Positions 25,636 through 35,079 are shown, numbered from the stretch's first letter. The stretch: 64,000 bases of DNA from Sphingomonas baiyangensis (GCF_005144715.1 NZ_SWKR01000002.1:744001-808000); one strand, 5' to 3'. Notes: generated by a model from the sequence alone, not told the origin. Numbers and translations: made by a program.

Positions 25636-26604
25636 CTATTCGGCGGCTTCGCGAACGTGCTCGAACTCGACCTCGGCAAGGAAGCGCTCGGCGTCGAGCG
25701 CCGCCATGCAGCCGGTGCCGGCGGCGGTGACGGCCTGGCGATAGACCTTGTCCATCACGTCGCCACAGGCGAACACGCCCTCGACGCTGGTGCGCGTCGA
25801 TCCGGTCTGCACCGCGATGTAACCATCGGCATCGAGCTCGAGATGGCCGCGGAAAAGCTCGGTCGCCGGGTGATGGCCGATCGCGACGAACCCGCCCTCG
25901 ACGTCGAGCCGCGAAAGCTCGCCGGTCACGGTGTCGCGCAGCTCGAGCGCCACCAGCCCTTCGGGATCACCGTCGCCGACGAAGCGCTCGACGCCCTTGT
26001 TCCAGAGCACGGTGATCTTCTCGTTGGCGAACAGCCGCTCCTGCAGGATCTTCTCGGCGCGCAGGCTGTCGCGCCGGTGGATTAGCGTCACGTCGTCGCT
26101 GTGATTGGTGAGGTACAGCGCTTCCTCGACCGCGGTGTTGCCGCCCCCGATCACCGCCACCTTGCGACCGCGATAGAAGAAGCCGTCGCAGGTGGCGCAG
26201 GCCGATACGCCCTTGCCCTTCAGCGCTTCCTCGCTGTCGAGCCCCAGCCACTTGGCCTGCGCGCCGGTGGCGATCACCAGCACCTCGCCTTCATACACGT
26301 CGCCGCCGTCGCCGATGAGGCGGAAGGGGCGGCGCGAGAGATCGACCTCGACGATCGTGTCGTACATCAGCCGCGTGCCGACATGCTCGGCCTGCGCCTG
26401 CATTTCGTCCATCAGCCAGGGACCCTGGATGACGTCGCGGAAGCCGGGATAATTCTCGACATCGGTGGTGGTCGTCAGCTGGCCGCCGGGCTGGATGCCC
26501 TGCACGACGATCGGCTTCATCCCGGCGCGAGCGCCGTAGATCGCGGCGGAGAGCCCGGCCGGGCCCGAGCCGAGGATGAGCATGCGGGTGGTGTGCGTAG
26601 TCAT
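25636..26604 (-). CDS. trxB: Thioredoxin reductase
   Basis: TrxB transfers electrons from NADPH through FAD to thioredoxin in the cytoplasm. The 322-residue protein has the FAD motif ILGSGPAGLSAAIYGARAG, the redox-active CATC at residues 136-139, the NADPH motif VAVIGGGNTAVEEA and the C-terminal GVFACGDVMD. Length and motif order are standard for the low-molecular-weight class. It lies 9 bp upstream of the gamma-carbonic-anhydrase gene in the same orientation. Confidence 0.97.
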   Translation of the reverse strand: MTTHTTRMLILGSGPAGLSAAIYGARAGMKPIVVQGIQPGGQLTTTTDVENYPGFRDVIQGPWLMDEMQAQAEHVGTRLMYDTIVEVDLSRRPFRLIGDGGDVYEGEVLVIATGAQAKWLGLDSEEALKGKGVSACATCDGFFYRGRKVAVIGGGNTAVEEALYLTNHSDDVTLIHRRDSLRAEKILQERLFANEKITVLWNKGVERFVGDGDPEGLVALELRDTVTGELSRLDVEGGFVAIGHHPATELFRGHLELDADGYIAVQTGSTRTSVEGVFACGDVMDKVYRQAVTAAGTGCMAALDAERFLAEVEFEHVREAAE

Positions 26605-26810
26605 GGGCGCTCCGATACGCGATCGGCCGCGCGACTGCCAGTGGTTGGCGGCGCCGTCGCGGCCTCTCGATCAAGTCGGATCGATACAATAAAAACGCAA
26701 TCGAAAGAAAATATTGGCAGGGGCGTAAGCGTGCGTTCGGGGATGCGGCAGCCAGGAAAGCGGCAGGTCGTCAATCCGTTCGGGGCGCAGACAACCGACG
26801 GAACGCTGAG

Positions 26811-27047
26811 ATGAAGACCATATTGGCATTGTTCGTGGCGCTGGTTGCGATCGTGCTTGCGCTGGGGCTTCGGGAATGGACGCGCGATCGCAATCATCGC
26901 CAGCGGCGCAAACGCCGCCAGGTGCAGCGCCGCGCGCACCAGAAGGCCTGGGAGTGGGTGATGGGCTCGCGCCGCCATCGCCGGCTGCCCTATCTCCCGA
27001 AGGACGACGCCAACGCCGGCGAGGAACGATCACGGCTGCGCCGGTGA
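26811..27047 (+). CDS. Small single-span basic protein (78 aa)
   Basis: The frame encodes an N-terminal hydrophobic helix (MKTILALFVALVAIVLALGL) followed by a strongly basic tail (RDRNHRQRRKRRQVQRRAHQ). This looks like a small inner-membrane protein with a positively charged cytoplasmic tail. I recognise no family. The 206 bp before it carries an AT-rich patch near 26685-26725 that could hold promoters for it and for trxB. Confidence 0.5.
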   Translation: MKTILALFVALVAIVLALGLREWTRDRNHRQRRKRRQVQRRAHQKAWEWVMGSRRHRRLPYLPKDDANAGEERSRLRR

Positions 27048-27104
27048 CCGCTGCGTGGCAGCCTCGCCCGGCACGTGCTGCGTTCCTGCCGGCAATTTGA
27101 TGAG

Positions 27105-27175
27105 GATGGTAGCGGAGGACTGCACCAGCCTGAACCGGAACGTCCTTGCGCCTCGGTTCAGATGGTAGCGGAGGA
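27105..27175. repeat. 15-bp direct repeat duplicating the tRNA-Met 3' end
   Basis: The sequence GATGGTAGCGGAGGA occurs at 27105-27119 and again at 27161-27175, where it covers the CCA end and acceptor strand of tRNA-Met. The copies are 41 bp apart. Duplication of a tRNA 3' end is what small integrating elements leave, but slippage is equally possible. Confidence 0.6.
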
Positions 27176-27239
27176 GGGACTTGAACCCCCGACACGCGGA
27201 TTATGATTCCGCTGCTCTAACCAACTGAGCTACTCCGCC
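27163..27239 (-). tRNA. tRNA-Met (CAT), elongator type
   Basis: Read on the minus strand, the 77 bases fold as a cloverleaf with encoded CCA. The acceptor stem is GGCGGAG with CTCCGCT (first pair G-U), the D arm contains AGCTCAGTTGGTTAGAGC, the anticodon loop holds CAT, and the T arm has GGTTCAAGTCC. The true pairing in the acceptor and the AATCATAATCC loop look like elongator tRNA-Met rather than initiator. A lysidine-modified tRNA-Ile is a less likely alternative. Confidence 0.9.
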
Positions 27240-27298
27240 CCGATCAGGGCCGCCGTCGTGCGGCAAGGCGCGCCACATAGGCGGGCGTGCGGTGCCGG

Positions 27299-27814
27299 TC
27301 AAGCAAACATATGGCGCGAAAGCGGCTCCCACGGGCCACCGCGATACCACCAGCTCGCCAGCCCCGAAATTGCCAGTGGACGCCGCGAGAAGCTCGCCGA
27401 AAGCGCGGCCTGCAACGCCTTGGCCGCTGCGGGCTCGACCTTGTTCTGGATGGTGACGTGCGGGCGCCAGCCCGCGCGATCCTGCGGCACGAGCATCGGC
27501 GCGAACGCGTGCGCCAGTTCCGCCCGGATGCTCTCGAGCGCCGGCGACTCGACGCGGAACGCCGTCCCCCGCCCGAGCGACATGACGCCGCCGAGCCACG
27601 CCTGCGGTGCGGGCATGCCGCGCGTAGCCGCCGACAGCCGCTGCTTGAGCTCGCGCGCCAGATCGGGAGCGATGTGGTGAAACAGCGTCAGATGCGCGTC
27701 GAGATGGTTGCGCTCGGGCGGAAAATGCGCGCGGCGCAGATCGTTGAGCCACGCAGCGTCGGCAGCGTCGAACAGCGCCGTCACGATGATGGGCGCGGGT
27801 GCGACCGGGCTCAA
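27299..27814 (-). CDS. 2'-5' RNA ligase / cyclic phosphodiesterase superfamily protein
   Basis: The 171-residue protein has the two HxT motifs of the 2H phosphoesterase superfamily, HLTLF (about residue 41) and HVTIQ (about residue 119), separated by the usual distance. Members act on 2'-5' or 2',3'-cyclic phosphates in RNA. The start is a TTG overlapping the kup stop (TTGA); a GTG eleven codons later is an alternative. It is followed 59 bp later by tRNA-Met in the same orientation. Confidence 0.82.
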   Translation of the reverse strand: MSPVAPAPIIVTALFDAADAAWLNDLRRAHFPPERNHLDAHLTLFHHIAPDLARELKQRLSAATRGMPAPQAWLGGVMSLGRGTAFRVESPALESIRAELAHAFAPMLVPQDRAGWRPHVTIQNKVEPAAAKALQAALSASFSRRPLAISGLASWWYRGGPWEPLSRHMFA

Positions 27815-29757
27815 ATCTCTACCTGGCTACCAAGCTCGACGACGCGGTTAGTCGGCAGACGGAAGAACTCCATCGCGCTTTCGGCGTTGCGCAGCATCCA
27901 CGCGAACAGCTTCTCGCGCCACACCGCCATGCCGGGCTTGGCGGAAGGCAGCAGCGTCTGGCGGGCAAGGAAGAAGCTCGTCTCGATCATCCGGAACTCG
28001 GCACCGCATTCGTGCACGCGCTTGAGCGCGGCAGGCACGTCGGGCTCCTCCATGAAACCATAGCACAGCACCATACGATGGAAGCCGCGCTCAAGGTCTT
28101 CGAGCCGCACGCGATTGGCCTCGGCGACATAGGGCTCGTCGATGATCTTCACCGTCAGCAGGATCACGCGCTCGTGCAGCACCTTGTTGTGCTTGAGATT
28201 GTGCAGCAGCGCGTGCGGCACGCCTTCGGGCGTCGAGGTCATGAACACCGCGGTGCCCGGCACGCGCGTGGCCGAATTGGCGGCCGACTGGATGAACACC
28301 TGAATCGGCATCGCAGCCTCGCGCAGCCGCTCGATCATCAGCTTGCGGCCCTTGGCCCAGGTCGTGAGCAGCGTGAAGATGACAAGGCCGACGAGCAGCG
28401 GGAACCAGCCGCCATCGGGCACCTTGGTGAGGTTGGCGGCCAGATAGGCGGCGTCGACGACGAAGAAGACGGCGAGCAACGGCACCGCCTGCCACCATTT
28501 CCACTTCCACAGCGCGAACAGCAGCACCGTAAGCAGGCACGAATCGATGAACATCGCGCCCGTCACCGCGATACCATAGGCCGCGGTCAGGTTCGACGAC
28601 GACTGGAAGGTCAGCACCAGCGCGATGACCATCGTCATCAGCAGCCAGTTGATGATGGGGATGTAAATCTGCCCCGCCGTCGATGCGCTGGTGTGATCGA
28701 TGCGCAGCCGCGGCATGAAGCCCAGCTGGATCGCCTGCTGCGTGACCGAGAAGGCTCCGGTGATGACCGCCTGGCTGGCGATCACGGCGGCGCAGGTCGC
28801 GACCAGCACCAGCGGCAGCTGCAGCGCTTCGGGCGCCAGCAGATAGAAGGGGCTCTGGATCGCCGACGCATCGCGCAGCAGCAGTGCGCCCTGCCCCATA
28901 TAGTTGAGCATGAGCGAGGGCAGCACGAACCAGAGCCACGAGAAGCGGATGGGCTTGCGACCGAAATGCCCCATATCGGCATAGAGCGCCTCGGCGCCCG
29001 TCACTGCCAGCACGACCGAACCGAGCGCGAGGAAAGCCGCCAGCGGATCGAGCGCGAAGAACGCAACGGCATAGTTGGGCAGAAGCGCCCAAAGCACGCT
29101 GGGATCGCGCACGATGCTGATAGTGCCCAGCACGGCGATGGTGACGAAATAGAGCACCATTACCGGGCCAAAAAAGGCGCCGACGCGCGCCGTGCCGCTG
29201 CGCTGGATCGAGAAGAGGAATACGAGGATCACGACGGCGATCGGCAGCACGAGGCCGGCAAAGGCGGGCGCTGCGACCGAAAGTCCCTCGACTGCGCCCA
29301 GCACCGATACCGCCGGGGTAATCATGCTGTCGCCGTAGAACAGCGCGGTGGCGAAGACGCCGAGCATCACGATGCCCGCGGTCCATCGCTTGCCCGCGGT
29401 GCGCCCCGAAATCAGCGCCAGCAGCGCCAGGCTGCCGCCCTCGCCCTTGTTGTCGGCACGCATGATAATGCTCACATATTTGAGCGTCACCACTATCATC
29501 ATCGACCAGAAGATGAGGCTGATGACGCCCAATACGTGCAACCGGTCGATCGCGAGCGGATGGTGGCCGGCAAAGGTTTCGCGAAAGGCGTAGAGCGGGC
29601 TCGTGCCGATATCGCCGAAGACGACGCCTACGGCGCCTACCGCCAGCTTCCAAAAGGCCTGTGCACGTTCATGCGCGTGGTGATCGGCGACCGATCCGCC
29701 TTCCGGGGCATCGGCGTCGGGCGCGGCATTCACCACGGACGGAGGTTCGATCGACAC
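27811..29757 (-). CDS. kup: Potassium uptake protein Kup
   Basis: The 648-residue protein is a KUP-family K+/H+ symporter of the inner membrane with about twelve hydrophobic segments. The N-terminal signature [20 protein letters not shown] and [17 protein letters not shown] are diagnostic. The last about 180 residues are cytoplasmic and soluble ([18 protein letters not shown]). It is probably cotranscribed with the 2H phosphoesterase gene, whose start overlaps its stop. Confidence 0.96.
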   Translation of the reverse strand: MSIEPPSVVNAAPDADAPEGGSVADHHAHERAQAFWKLAVGAVGVVFGDIGTSPLYAFRETFAGHHPLAIDRLHVLGVISLIFWSMMIVVTLKYVSIIMRADNKGEGGSLALLALISGRTAGKRWTAGIVMLGVFATALFYGDSMITPAVSVLGAVEGLSVAAPAFAGLVLPIAVVILVFLFSIQRSGTARVGAFFGPVMVLYFVTIAVLGTISIVRDPSVLWALLPNYAVAFFALDPLAAFLALGSVVLAVTGAEALYADMGHFGRKPIRFSWLWFVLPSLMLNYMGQGALLLRDASAIQSPFYLLAPEALQLPLVLVATCAAVIASQAVITGAFSVTQQAIQLGFMPRLRIDHTSASTAGQIYIPIINWLLMTMVIALVLTFQSSSNLTAAYGIAVTGAMFIDSCLLTVLLFALWKWKWWQAVPLLAVFFVVDAAYLAANLTKVPDGGWFPLLVGLVIFTLLTTWAKGRKLMIERLREAAMPIQVFIQSAANSATRVPGTAVFMTSTPEGVPHALLHNLKHNKVLHERVILLTVKIIDEPYVAEANRVRLEDLERGFHRMVLCYGFMEEPDVPAALKRVHECGAEFRMIETSFFLARQTLLPSAKPGMAVWREKLFAWMLRNAESAMEFFRLPTNRVVELGSQVEI

Positions 29758-29884
29758 GGGAAGGGTGACATCGCGGAAAGGACTTCGTGCTGGGCTGGAC
29801 CGGGCGGCGCGTTAGCACCGCCGCTGCACTGCCGCAACGCGAACCATATTGATCGGAATTGCCGTACGGGATGCGGCGCTCGCC

Positions 29885-30355
29885 TCATGCCGCGAACAGT
29901 GCCGCCGCCTCGCCGCGCGTCGGCACGTCACGCAACACGAAGCTCGAAGCGATCGTCGTCACCCCCGGGAGGCGCCCCAGATGCTCGCGGTGCAGCCGCT
30001 CGTAATCGTCGAGATCGCGGGCGATGATCGTCAGGCGATAGTCCTGGTGCCCCGAGACGAGCGCGCACGAGATGATGCCCGGCACGGCCGAGACCGCGCG
30101 CTCGAACGCCGCCAGATCCTCCTCGACCTGCGTCGACAAGGTGATGTCGACCAAGGCCGTGACATGGAAGCCGAGCCGCTTGCGTCCCATCTGCGCGCCA
30201 TATCCGGCCAATGCCCCGGCGGACTCGAGCGCCTGGATGCGTCGCGTACATGCCGACTGTGAAAGCCCGACATGCTCGGCAACGCGGCTCACCGGTGCAC
30301 GTGCGTCCTGTGCGAGTCGCTCGAGGATCGCGCGGTCGATACGGTCGATCTGCAT
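29885..30355 (-). CDS. Lrp/AsnC family regulator (likely controls ald)
   Basis: The 156-residue regulator has an N-terminal HTH (AILERLAQDARAPVSRVAEH, then GLSQSACTRRIQALE) and a C-terminal RAM ligand-binding domain (GFHVTALVDITL, GIISCALVSGHQDYRLTI). Lrp/AsnC proteins sense amino acids. It is divergent from alanine dehydrogenase with 131 bp between, the usual layout for an AldR-type activator of ald. The start at 30355 (MQIDRID) matches the family; the longer frame runs into the promoter region. Confidence 0.9.
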   Translation of the reverse strand: MQIDRIDRAILERLAQDARAPVSRVAEHVGLSQSACTRRIQALESAGALAGYGAQMGRKRLGFHVTALVDITLSTQVEEDLAAFERAVSAVPGIISCALVSGHQDYRLTIIARDLDDYERLHREHLGRLPGVTTIASSFVLRDVPTRGEAAALFAA

Positions 30356-30486
30356 CGAAATGCGATATAGCACGCAATCTCCCGCATATCCATGCGCGTA
30401 TGGACTGGTTGGCGGCGATGTTTGCAGGGATCCGCACCGGCCGGTCGGGCTATGCTCAGCCAAATCAATTCGACAGGAGAGCGGCC

Positions 30487-31593
30487 ATGCGCATCGGTGT
30501 TCCCAAGGAAATCAAGAATCACGAATATCGCGTCGGCCTGACGCCCCCCTCGGTGGCCGAGCTCGTCGCAGCGGGTCATGAAGTGGTCGTCGAGACCAAG
30601 GCCGGCGGCGGCATCGATTTCGAGGATTCCGATTATGTCGAAGCGGGTGCACGCATCGTCGGCACGGCCGCCGAGGTATTCGCGCAGGCCGACATGATTG
30701 TGAAGGTCAAGGAGCCGCAGCCGGGCGAGGTCGCGATGCTCGAGGCGCGGCACACGCTGTTTACCTATCTTCATCTGGCTGCCGACAAGCCGCAGGCCGA
30801 AGGGCTGATGCGCTCGGGCGCTACCTGCATCGCGTATGAAACGGTAACGAGCGATTCGCGCTCGCTGCCGCTGCTGAAGCCGATGAGCGAAGTGGCGGGG
30901 CGCATGTCGGTGCAGGTCGGCGCACATTATCTCGAGAAGGAACAGGGCGGCCGCGGCGTGCTGCTTGGCGGCGTGCCCGGCGTTGCGCCGGCGCGTGTGG
31001 CGATCCTCGGCGGCGGCGTCTCCGGCGTCAACGCCGCGCAGATGGCGGTCGGCATGCGTGCCGATGTCACGATCTACGACATCAACAACGATCGCCTCGC
31101 CGAGCTCGACATGTTTTTCTCGAGCCAGATCAAGACGGCCTATGCCAGCAAGGCGGCGATCGCCGCGGCGGTAAAGAACGCGCATCTCGTCATCGGCGCG
31201 GTGCTGGTGCCGGGTGCGGCCGCGCCCAAGCTGGTGACGCGCGACATGCTCAAGACGATGAAGCGCGGATCGGTGCTGGTGGACATCGCGATCGACCAGG
31301 GCGGCTGCTTCGAGACCTCGAAGGCGACGACGCACGACGACCCCGTCTACGAGGTCGATGGCGTGATCCATTATTGCGTGGCCAACATGCCGGGCGCGGT
31401 GGCGCGTACTAGCGCGTTCGCGCTCAACAACGCGACGCTTCCCTATGTGCTGCGCCTCGCCAATCTCGGCGCCGAGCCGGCGATGCGCGCCGATCGCCAT
31501 CTGGCGGCCGGGCTGAACGTGTCGGGCGGCCAGATCCGCCACGAGGCGGTGGCCGAAGCGCTCGACCTGCCTTTCGCGGCGTGGAGTGCCTGA
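30487..31593 (+). CDS. ald: Alanine dehydrogenase
   Basis: Ald interconverts L-alanine and pyruvate with NAD+/NADH and ammonia. The protein (368 residues) starts MRIGVPKEIKNHEYRVGLTP. It has the catalytic His in LFTYLHLAAD, a Rossmann motif VAILGGGVSGVNAAQMAVG, and VDIAIDQGGCFETS with the active-site Asp. The start follows CAGGAGAG. The divergent Lrp/AsnC gene probably regulates it in response to alanine. Confidence 0.95.
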   Translation: MRIGVPKEIKNHEYRVGLTPPSVAELVAAGHEVVVETKAGGGIDFEDSDYVEAGARIVGTAAEVFAQADMIVKVKEPQPGEVAMLEARHTLFTYLHLAADKPQAEGLMRSGATCIAYETVTSDSRSLPLLKPMSEVAGRMSVQVGAHYLEKEQGGRGVLLGGVPGVAPARVAILGGGVSGVNAAQMAVGMRADVTIYDINNDRLAELDMFFSSQIKTAYASKAAIAAAVKNAHLVIGAVLVPGAAAPKLVTRDMLKTMKRGSVLVDIAIDQGGCFETSKATTHDDPVYEVDGVIHYCVANMPGAVARTSAFALNNATLPYVLRLANLGAEPAMRADRHLAAGLNVSGGQIRHEAVAEALDLPFAAWSA

Positions 31594-31644
31594 GCGGAAC
31601 GCAATAGGAACATGATCGTTGGCCATCGCGAAGGAGACCTAGCG

Positions 31645-31857
31645 ATGGCCGACAATCCCAAGACCGAGCCCTTTTCGAACGCCGAAAAGGACCCCGACGA
31701 CTGGACCACCGGCGACGAGCCGATGACCGGCGCACAGGCGAGCTATCTCAAGACGTTGAGCGAGGAAGCCGGCGTTGAGATGCAGGAAGGTCTGAGCAAG
31801 GCCGACGCATCGAAGGCAATCGACGCGTTGCAGGAGAAGACCGGGCGGGGCGCGTGA
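31645..31857 (+). CDS. DUF3072 protein
   Basis: The 70-residue acidic protein begins MADNPKTEPFSNAEKDPDDW and contains the DUF3072 core (TGDEPMTGAQASYLKTLSEE, then LSKADASKAIDALQ). The family is small, soluble and of unknown role. The start follows GAAGGAGA. It stands 51 bp after ald. Confidence 0.85.
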   Translation: MADNPKTEPFSNAEKDPDDWTTGDEPMTGAQASYLKTLSEEAGVEMQEGLSKADASKAIDALQEKTGRGA

Positions 31858-31920
31858 TCCGTCCCGTTTGTACTGGTCCGTCCGAATCTTGATAGCTTTT
31901 GCCTGAAACCCTGCCAAGAA

Positions 31921-31947
31921 GATCCGCGCTTTCAAACCGCGCGGATC
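31921..31947 (+). promoter_or_regulatory. Hairpin directly upstream of the 31961 gene's ribosome binding site
   Basis: GATCCGCGC (31921-31929) and GCGCGGATC (31939-31947) form a perfect 9-bp stem with a 9-base loop. The G-run at 31951-31957 that should serve as ribosome binding site follows within four bases. No T-run follows, so it is not a classical terminator. It could stabilise the leader or modulate translation. Confidence 0.5.
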
Positions 31948-31960
31948 GATGGGGGGGACC

Positions 31961-32320
31961 ATGAAAGCATTCTTGATTGGGTCGGCGGCTGTACTGACGA
32001 TGCTGGCGGCGCCGGCATCAGCGCAGGACGAGGTGCTGACTGTCAACAACCGGACGGGCTACACTATCTCGGAGATATACATCGCCCCGACCACTACCGA
32101 CGAGTGGGAAGAAGACATCATGGGCGATGACGTGCTGCCGAGTGGCCGCTCGGTCGACATCGACTTCAGCCGTTCCGAGGAAACCTGCGTGTGGGACATG
32201 AAGGCGGTGTACGACGACGATACCAACGCGGTGTGGCGCAAGATCAATTTGTGCGAAATCTCGGCGATCTCGCTATTCTACAACGAAAATACCGGCGTGA
32301 CGAGCGCGCGCTACGAGTGA
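31961..32320 (+). CDS. Small periplasmic protein of unknown function
   Basis: The 119-residue product has a signal peptide (MKAFLIGSAAVLTMLAAPAS, cut after ASA). The mature part is acidic, beta-rich and has two Cys that could form a disulfide (ETCVWDM and INLCEIS). The motif NNRTGYTISEIYIAP and the DDVLPSG turn suggest a beta-sandwich. The start at 31961 follows a run of seven G; an in-frame ATG at 31949 would overlap that site. I do not recognise a named family. Confidence 0.75.
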   Translation: MKAFLIGSAAVLTMLAAPASAQDEVLTVNNRTGYTISEIYIAPTTTDEWEEDIMGDDVLPSGRSVDIDFSRSEETCVWDMKAVYDDDTNAVWRKINLCEISAISLFYNENTGVTSARYE

Positions 32321-32357
32321 CCGTCTGATAAGGGGTGCGCCTCGTGACGCCGAAGCA

Positions 32358-33014
32358 TCAGCGCGGCGCACCCTGCATCTGGCGGCGCATCACCACCTCG
32401 ATTGCGATCATCTGGTCGAGCGCCGCGAGCCGGTCGGCGATGCCGGTGCGATAGGGCGAACCTTGGCGCGAAACCGCGACCGCGCGCGCCCAATAAGGAC
32501 GGGCGCCGCCAAAGTCGCCGGCGCGCACCATCGCCAATCCCTCGAAGAACCAGGGGGCGGGATGCTCATGGTTGAGTTGTCGCGCACGCGCGAAGGCGAA
32601 GCGTGCTGCCGGAGAGAGCGTATCACCATCGGCGCGCGCCAGCGCCGTGCCTAGCCCCGTCCACAGCGGCAGATTGTCGGGCGACGAGCGCACGGCCGCG
32701 ATCATGATCTGTGCCGCCCCGCGCAGATTGCCGCTGCGCGTCAGCGCGTCGCTGGCGGCGAAGAAACTGTCCGAATATTGGAAGCGCCCGAACATCTGCT
32801 GGCGCAGCGCGGCGATCGCCGGATCGAAATCGCCGCCGCCCGCCGCGCGCTCGATCGGGCTGCCGGCCTGCATCGGTCGCCCCTGCCAGGCATAGCCGGC
32901 GGCACCCAGCATCATGCCGGCGGCGAGCATCGTCCATAGGAGCCGCGGCGTGCGCAGCGCCCAGAGCAGCGTTGCCGCCCCAACGCCGAGGAACGCGAGC
33001 ACGATCCAGCCCAT
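32358..33014 (-). CDS. Membrane-anchored TPR protein (CcmH/CycH C-terminal-like)
   Basis: The 218-residue protein has two N-terminal transmembrane helices (about 4-20 and 25-43) and a TPR-like region (about 75-200) including NLRGAAQIMIAAVRSSPDNL and HEHPAPWFFEGLAMVRAGDF. This resembles the TPR part of cytochrome c maturation protein CcmH/CycH. No other ccm gene is nearby, so a cytochrome role is not supported by context. It lies 37 bp downstream of the amino acid dehydrogenase start side in the same run, spaced by 37 bp. Confidence 0.7.
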   Translation of the reverse strand: MGWIVLAFLGVGAATLLWALRTPRLLWTMLAAGMMLGAAGYAWQGRPMQAGSPIERAAGGGDFDPAIAALRQQMFGRFQYSDSFFAASDALTRSGNLRGAAQIMIAAVRSSPDNLPLWTGLGTALARADGDTLSPAARFAFARARQLNHEHPAPWFFEGLAMVRAGDFGGARPYWARAVAVSRQGSPYRTGIADRLAALDQMIAIEVVMRRQMQGAPR

Positions 33015-33051
33015 CAGGCCGACCGCCCTCGCGCGCCATTATGCGTTGCGA

Positions 33052-34116
33052 TCACCCGCGCCCGATCAGACGACGCGCCTGATCGTCGGCGACTTCGGAT
33101 GCCGGGCGATCGTCGCGCGCGCTTTCGTCCCAAACGCGATCGAGCCGCTCGGGAATCTGGCGGATACGTGCCTCGACCTCGGCGCGATCGCCCTGCCCCA
33201 GATATTCGAGGCCGACATTGATGATGCCGCCGGCGTTGATGACGTAATCGGGCGCGTAGAGGATGCCGCGCGCATGGATCGCGTCGCCGTCGGCACGCGT
33301 CGCGAGCTGGTTGTTGGCGCCGCCTGCAACCGCGTTGCAGCGCAGCGCGTCGATCGTACGCAGCGTCAGGATCGCACCCAGCGCGTTGGGGCTGACGATG
33401 TCGGCATCGAGTGTCAGCACAGCATCGGGATCGGCAGTTGCAGCGCCAAGCTCGTCGGCCAGCGCCTGCGCGCGGTCGCGATTGACGTCGGCGATGGTCA
33501 GCGTCGCGCCATCGGCGGCCAGCAGGCGGGCAAGGCCGCCGCCAACGCTGCCCACGCCCTGAATGGCGACATGCACGCCGGCCATGTCATCGGTGCCGAG
33601 CGCGCGCTTCGCCGCCGCCTTGACGCCCAGATACACGCCCATCGCGGTGAACGGGCCGGGATCACCCCCTGCCCCGCCCGATGCCTTGACGGGCAGCCCC
33701 GAGGCATAGCGCGTGACGCCGGCGATCGTCGTGAGATCGGCTTCCGAGATACCGACATCCTCGGCGGTGACATAGCGACCGCCGAGCGATTCGACTGCGC
33801 GGCCGAACGCCTGCAGCATGGCGGGCGTCTTGGTACGCGCCGCGTCGGCGAGAATCACGCCCTTGCCGCCGCCCATAGGCAGACCGGCCATCGCGTTCTT
33901 GAAGCTCATGCCGCGCGACAGGCGCAGCGCGTCGGTGATTGCCGCGGCCGGATCGGCATAATGCCAGAACCGCACGCCGCCCGCCGCCGGCCCGAGCTTG
34001 GTCGAATGCACCGCGATGACGGCCTGAAGGCCCGATTCACGATCGGTGAAGAGGTGCACGCCTTCGTGCGCGTCGAAATCGGGAAAGCCCCAGTCGGTCT
34101 GCACGCCTGTACCCAT
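33052..34116 (-). CDS. Leu/Phe/Val-type amino acid dehydrogenase
   Basis: The 354-residue enzyme belongs to the Glu/Leu/Phe/Val dehydrogenase family, which reversibly deaminates amino acids with NAD+. It shows GGVRFWHYADPAAAITDALR, the catalytic Lys blocks MSFKNAMAGLPMGGGKGVI, and the NAD motif VAIQGVGSVGGGLARLL. Length and motifs are nearest leucine or phenylalanine dehydrogenases, but the exact substrate cannot be read. The start at 34116 lies only 15 bp after the 3' end of tRNA-His, with no clear ribosome binding site in that spacer. Confidence 0.87.
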   Translation of the reverse strand: MGTGVQTDWGFPDFDAHEGVHLFTDRESGLQAVIAVHSTKLGPAAGGVRFWHYADPAAAITDALRLSRGMSFKNAMAGLPMGGGKGVILADAARTKTPAMLQAFGRAVESLGGRYVTAEDVGISEADLTTIAGVTRYASGLPVKASGGAGGDPGPFTAMGVYLGVKAAAKRALGTDDMAGVHVAIQGVGSVGGGLARLLAADGATLTIADVNRDRAQALADELGAATADPDAVLTLDADIVSPNALGAILTLRTIDALRCNAVAGGANNQLATRADGDAIHARGILYAPDYVINAGGIINVGLEYLGQGDRAEVEARIRQIPERLDRVWDESARDDRPASEVADDQARRLIGRG

Positions 34117-34131
34117 GTTCGGGGGAAAGGA

Positions 34132-34209
34132 TGGGGCGACCGACGGGACTTGAACCCGCAACTTCCGGCATCACAAGCCGGTGCTCTAACCAATTGAACT
34201 ACGATCGCC
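34132..34209 (-). tRNA. tRNA-His (GTG)
   Basis: On the minus strand this is a 78-base cloverleaf with encoded CCA. The 5' end carries the extra G-1 opposite C73, the identity element of tRNA-His. Acceptor GCGATCG pairs with CGGTCGC, the anticodon loop reads CTTGTGATG with GTG, and the T arm has GGTTCAAGTCC. The dehydrogenase gene begins immediately downstream. Confidence 0.95.
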
Positions 34210-34396
34210 GTGGAGTGGCGCGCTTAGCCTCGCAAAAGCCCGAACGCAACCGCCTGCGCGCCAGATAGCGCGGGGCCGAGTTCCGTCAAGCCGCCACCGC
34301 ATATGCGTGAAGCGTCGACCTCGCCGGGCGCGCCCGGCGTGTCCAATCCCGCAATCACCGCTTTCGCGATCGGCACCGATTTGGCACGATGGGGCA

Positions 34397-35077
34397 ATGG
34401 CCAGTCTCGCTTCCCCGCCTACCTCCGGTTCGCTGCTCGGATCTGGCCTGCCTGCCGCACCCGTCGTCGATCATCTGCTCAGCCAGTCGGGCGTGCAGAG
34501 AGTGCCCAGTCCGAAGCTGTCGCTGTTCGTTCGCCGACAGTTCCTCGACGCGGCGATGTGCCAGCAGCTTTGCGCGATGATCGATGCGACGCGGCGTCCC
34601 TCGACCGTATCGGATTTCAACGGCGATACCGCGTTCCGCACCAGCGAGACCTGCGATCTCGATGCGCTCGATCCGGTCACGCAGGCGCTGGAGGCCAGGC
34701 TGACCGAATTCACCTGCCTCGACCCCGTTTTTGGCGAGCCCATACAGGGTCAGCGTTACGCCGTGGGGCAGGAGTTCAAGGCGCACACCGACTATTTCAG
34801 TCCCGATGGTGCCGATTTTGCCAAGTTCTGCTCGGTAGCGGGCAACCGCACTTGGACCGTGATGGTCTATCTGAACGAGCCCGAAGCCGGCGGCGCCACG
34901 CGCTTCAAGGCGATCGACAAGATCGTGCATCCCGAGACGGGCAAGCTGCTTGCGTGGAACAATCTGCGTGAGGATGGTCGCCCCAACCCCGCCACGCTGC
35001 ATCACGGGATGAAGGTGCGCGCAGGCACCAAATACGTCATCACCAAATGGTATCGCGAAAGGCCCTGGGGCTGGTGA
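34397..35077 (+). CDS. 2OG-Fe(II) oxygenase, prolyl 4-hydroxylase family
   Basis: The 226-residue protein has the Fe-binding HxD at His130/Asp132 (KAHTDYF), the distal His202 (TLHHG) and the 2-oxoglutarate-binding Lys212 (GTKYVITKW). The RRPSTVSDF and FRTSETCDL blocks are typical of bacterial P4H-like proteins. No signal peptide is seen. The start at 34397 follows GGGGC; thirty in-frame residues upstream are Arg/Pro-rich and probably not translated. A paralogue lies at 55608. Substrates of bacterial members are mostly unknown. Confidence 0.87.
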   Translation: MASLASPPTSGSLLGSGLPAAPVVDHLLSQSGVQRVPSPKLSLFVRRQFLDAAMCQQLCAMIDATRRPSTVSDFNGDTAFRTSETCDLDALDPVTQALEARLTEFTCLDPVFGEPIQGQRYAVGQEFKAHTDYFSPDGADFAKFCSVAGNRTWTVMVYLNEPEAGGATRFKAIDKIVHPETGKLLAWNNLREDGRPNPATLHHGMKVRAGTKYVITKWYRERPWGW

Positions 35078-35079
35078 CG

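Noticed and set aside
28091..29653. A 520-residue minus-strand frame overlapping kup
   Set aside because: It is a frame-shadow of kup with Arg-rich composition and no homology-like motifs.
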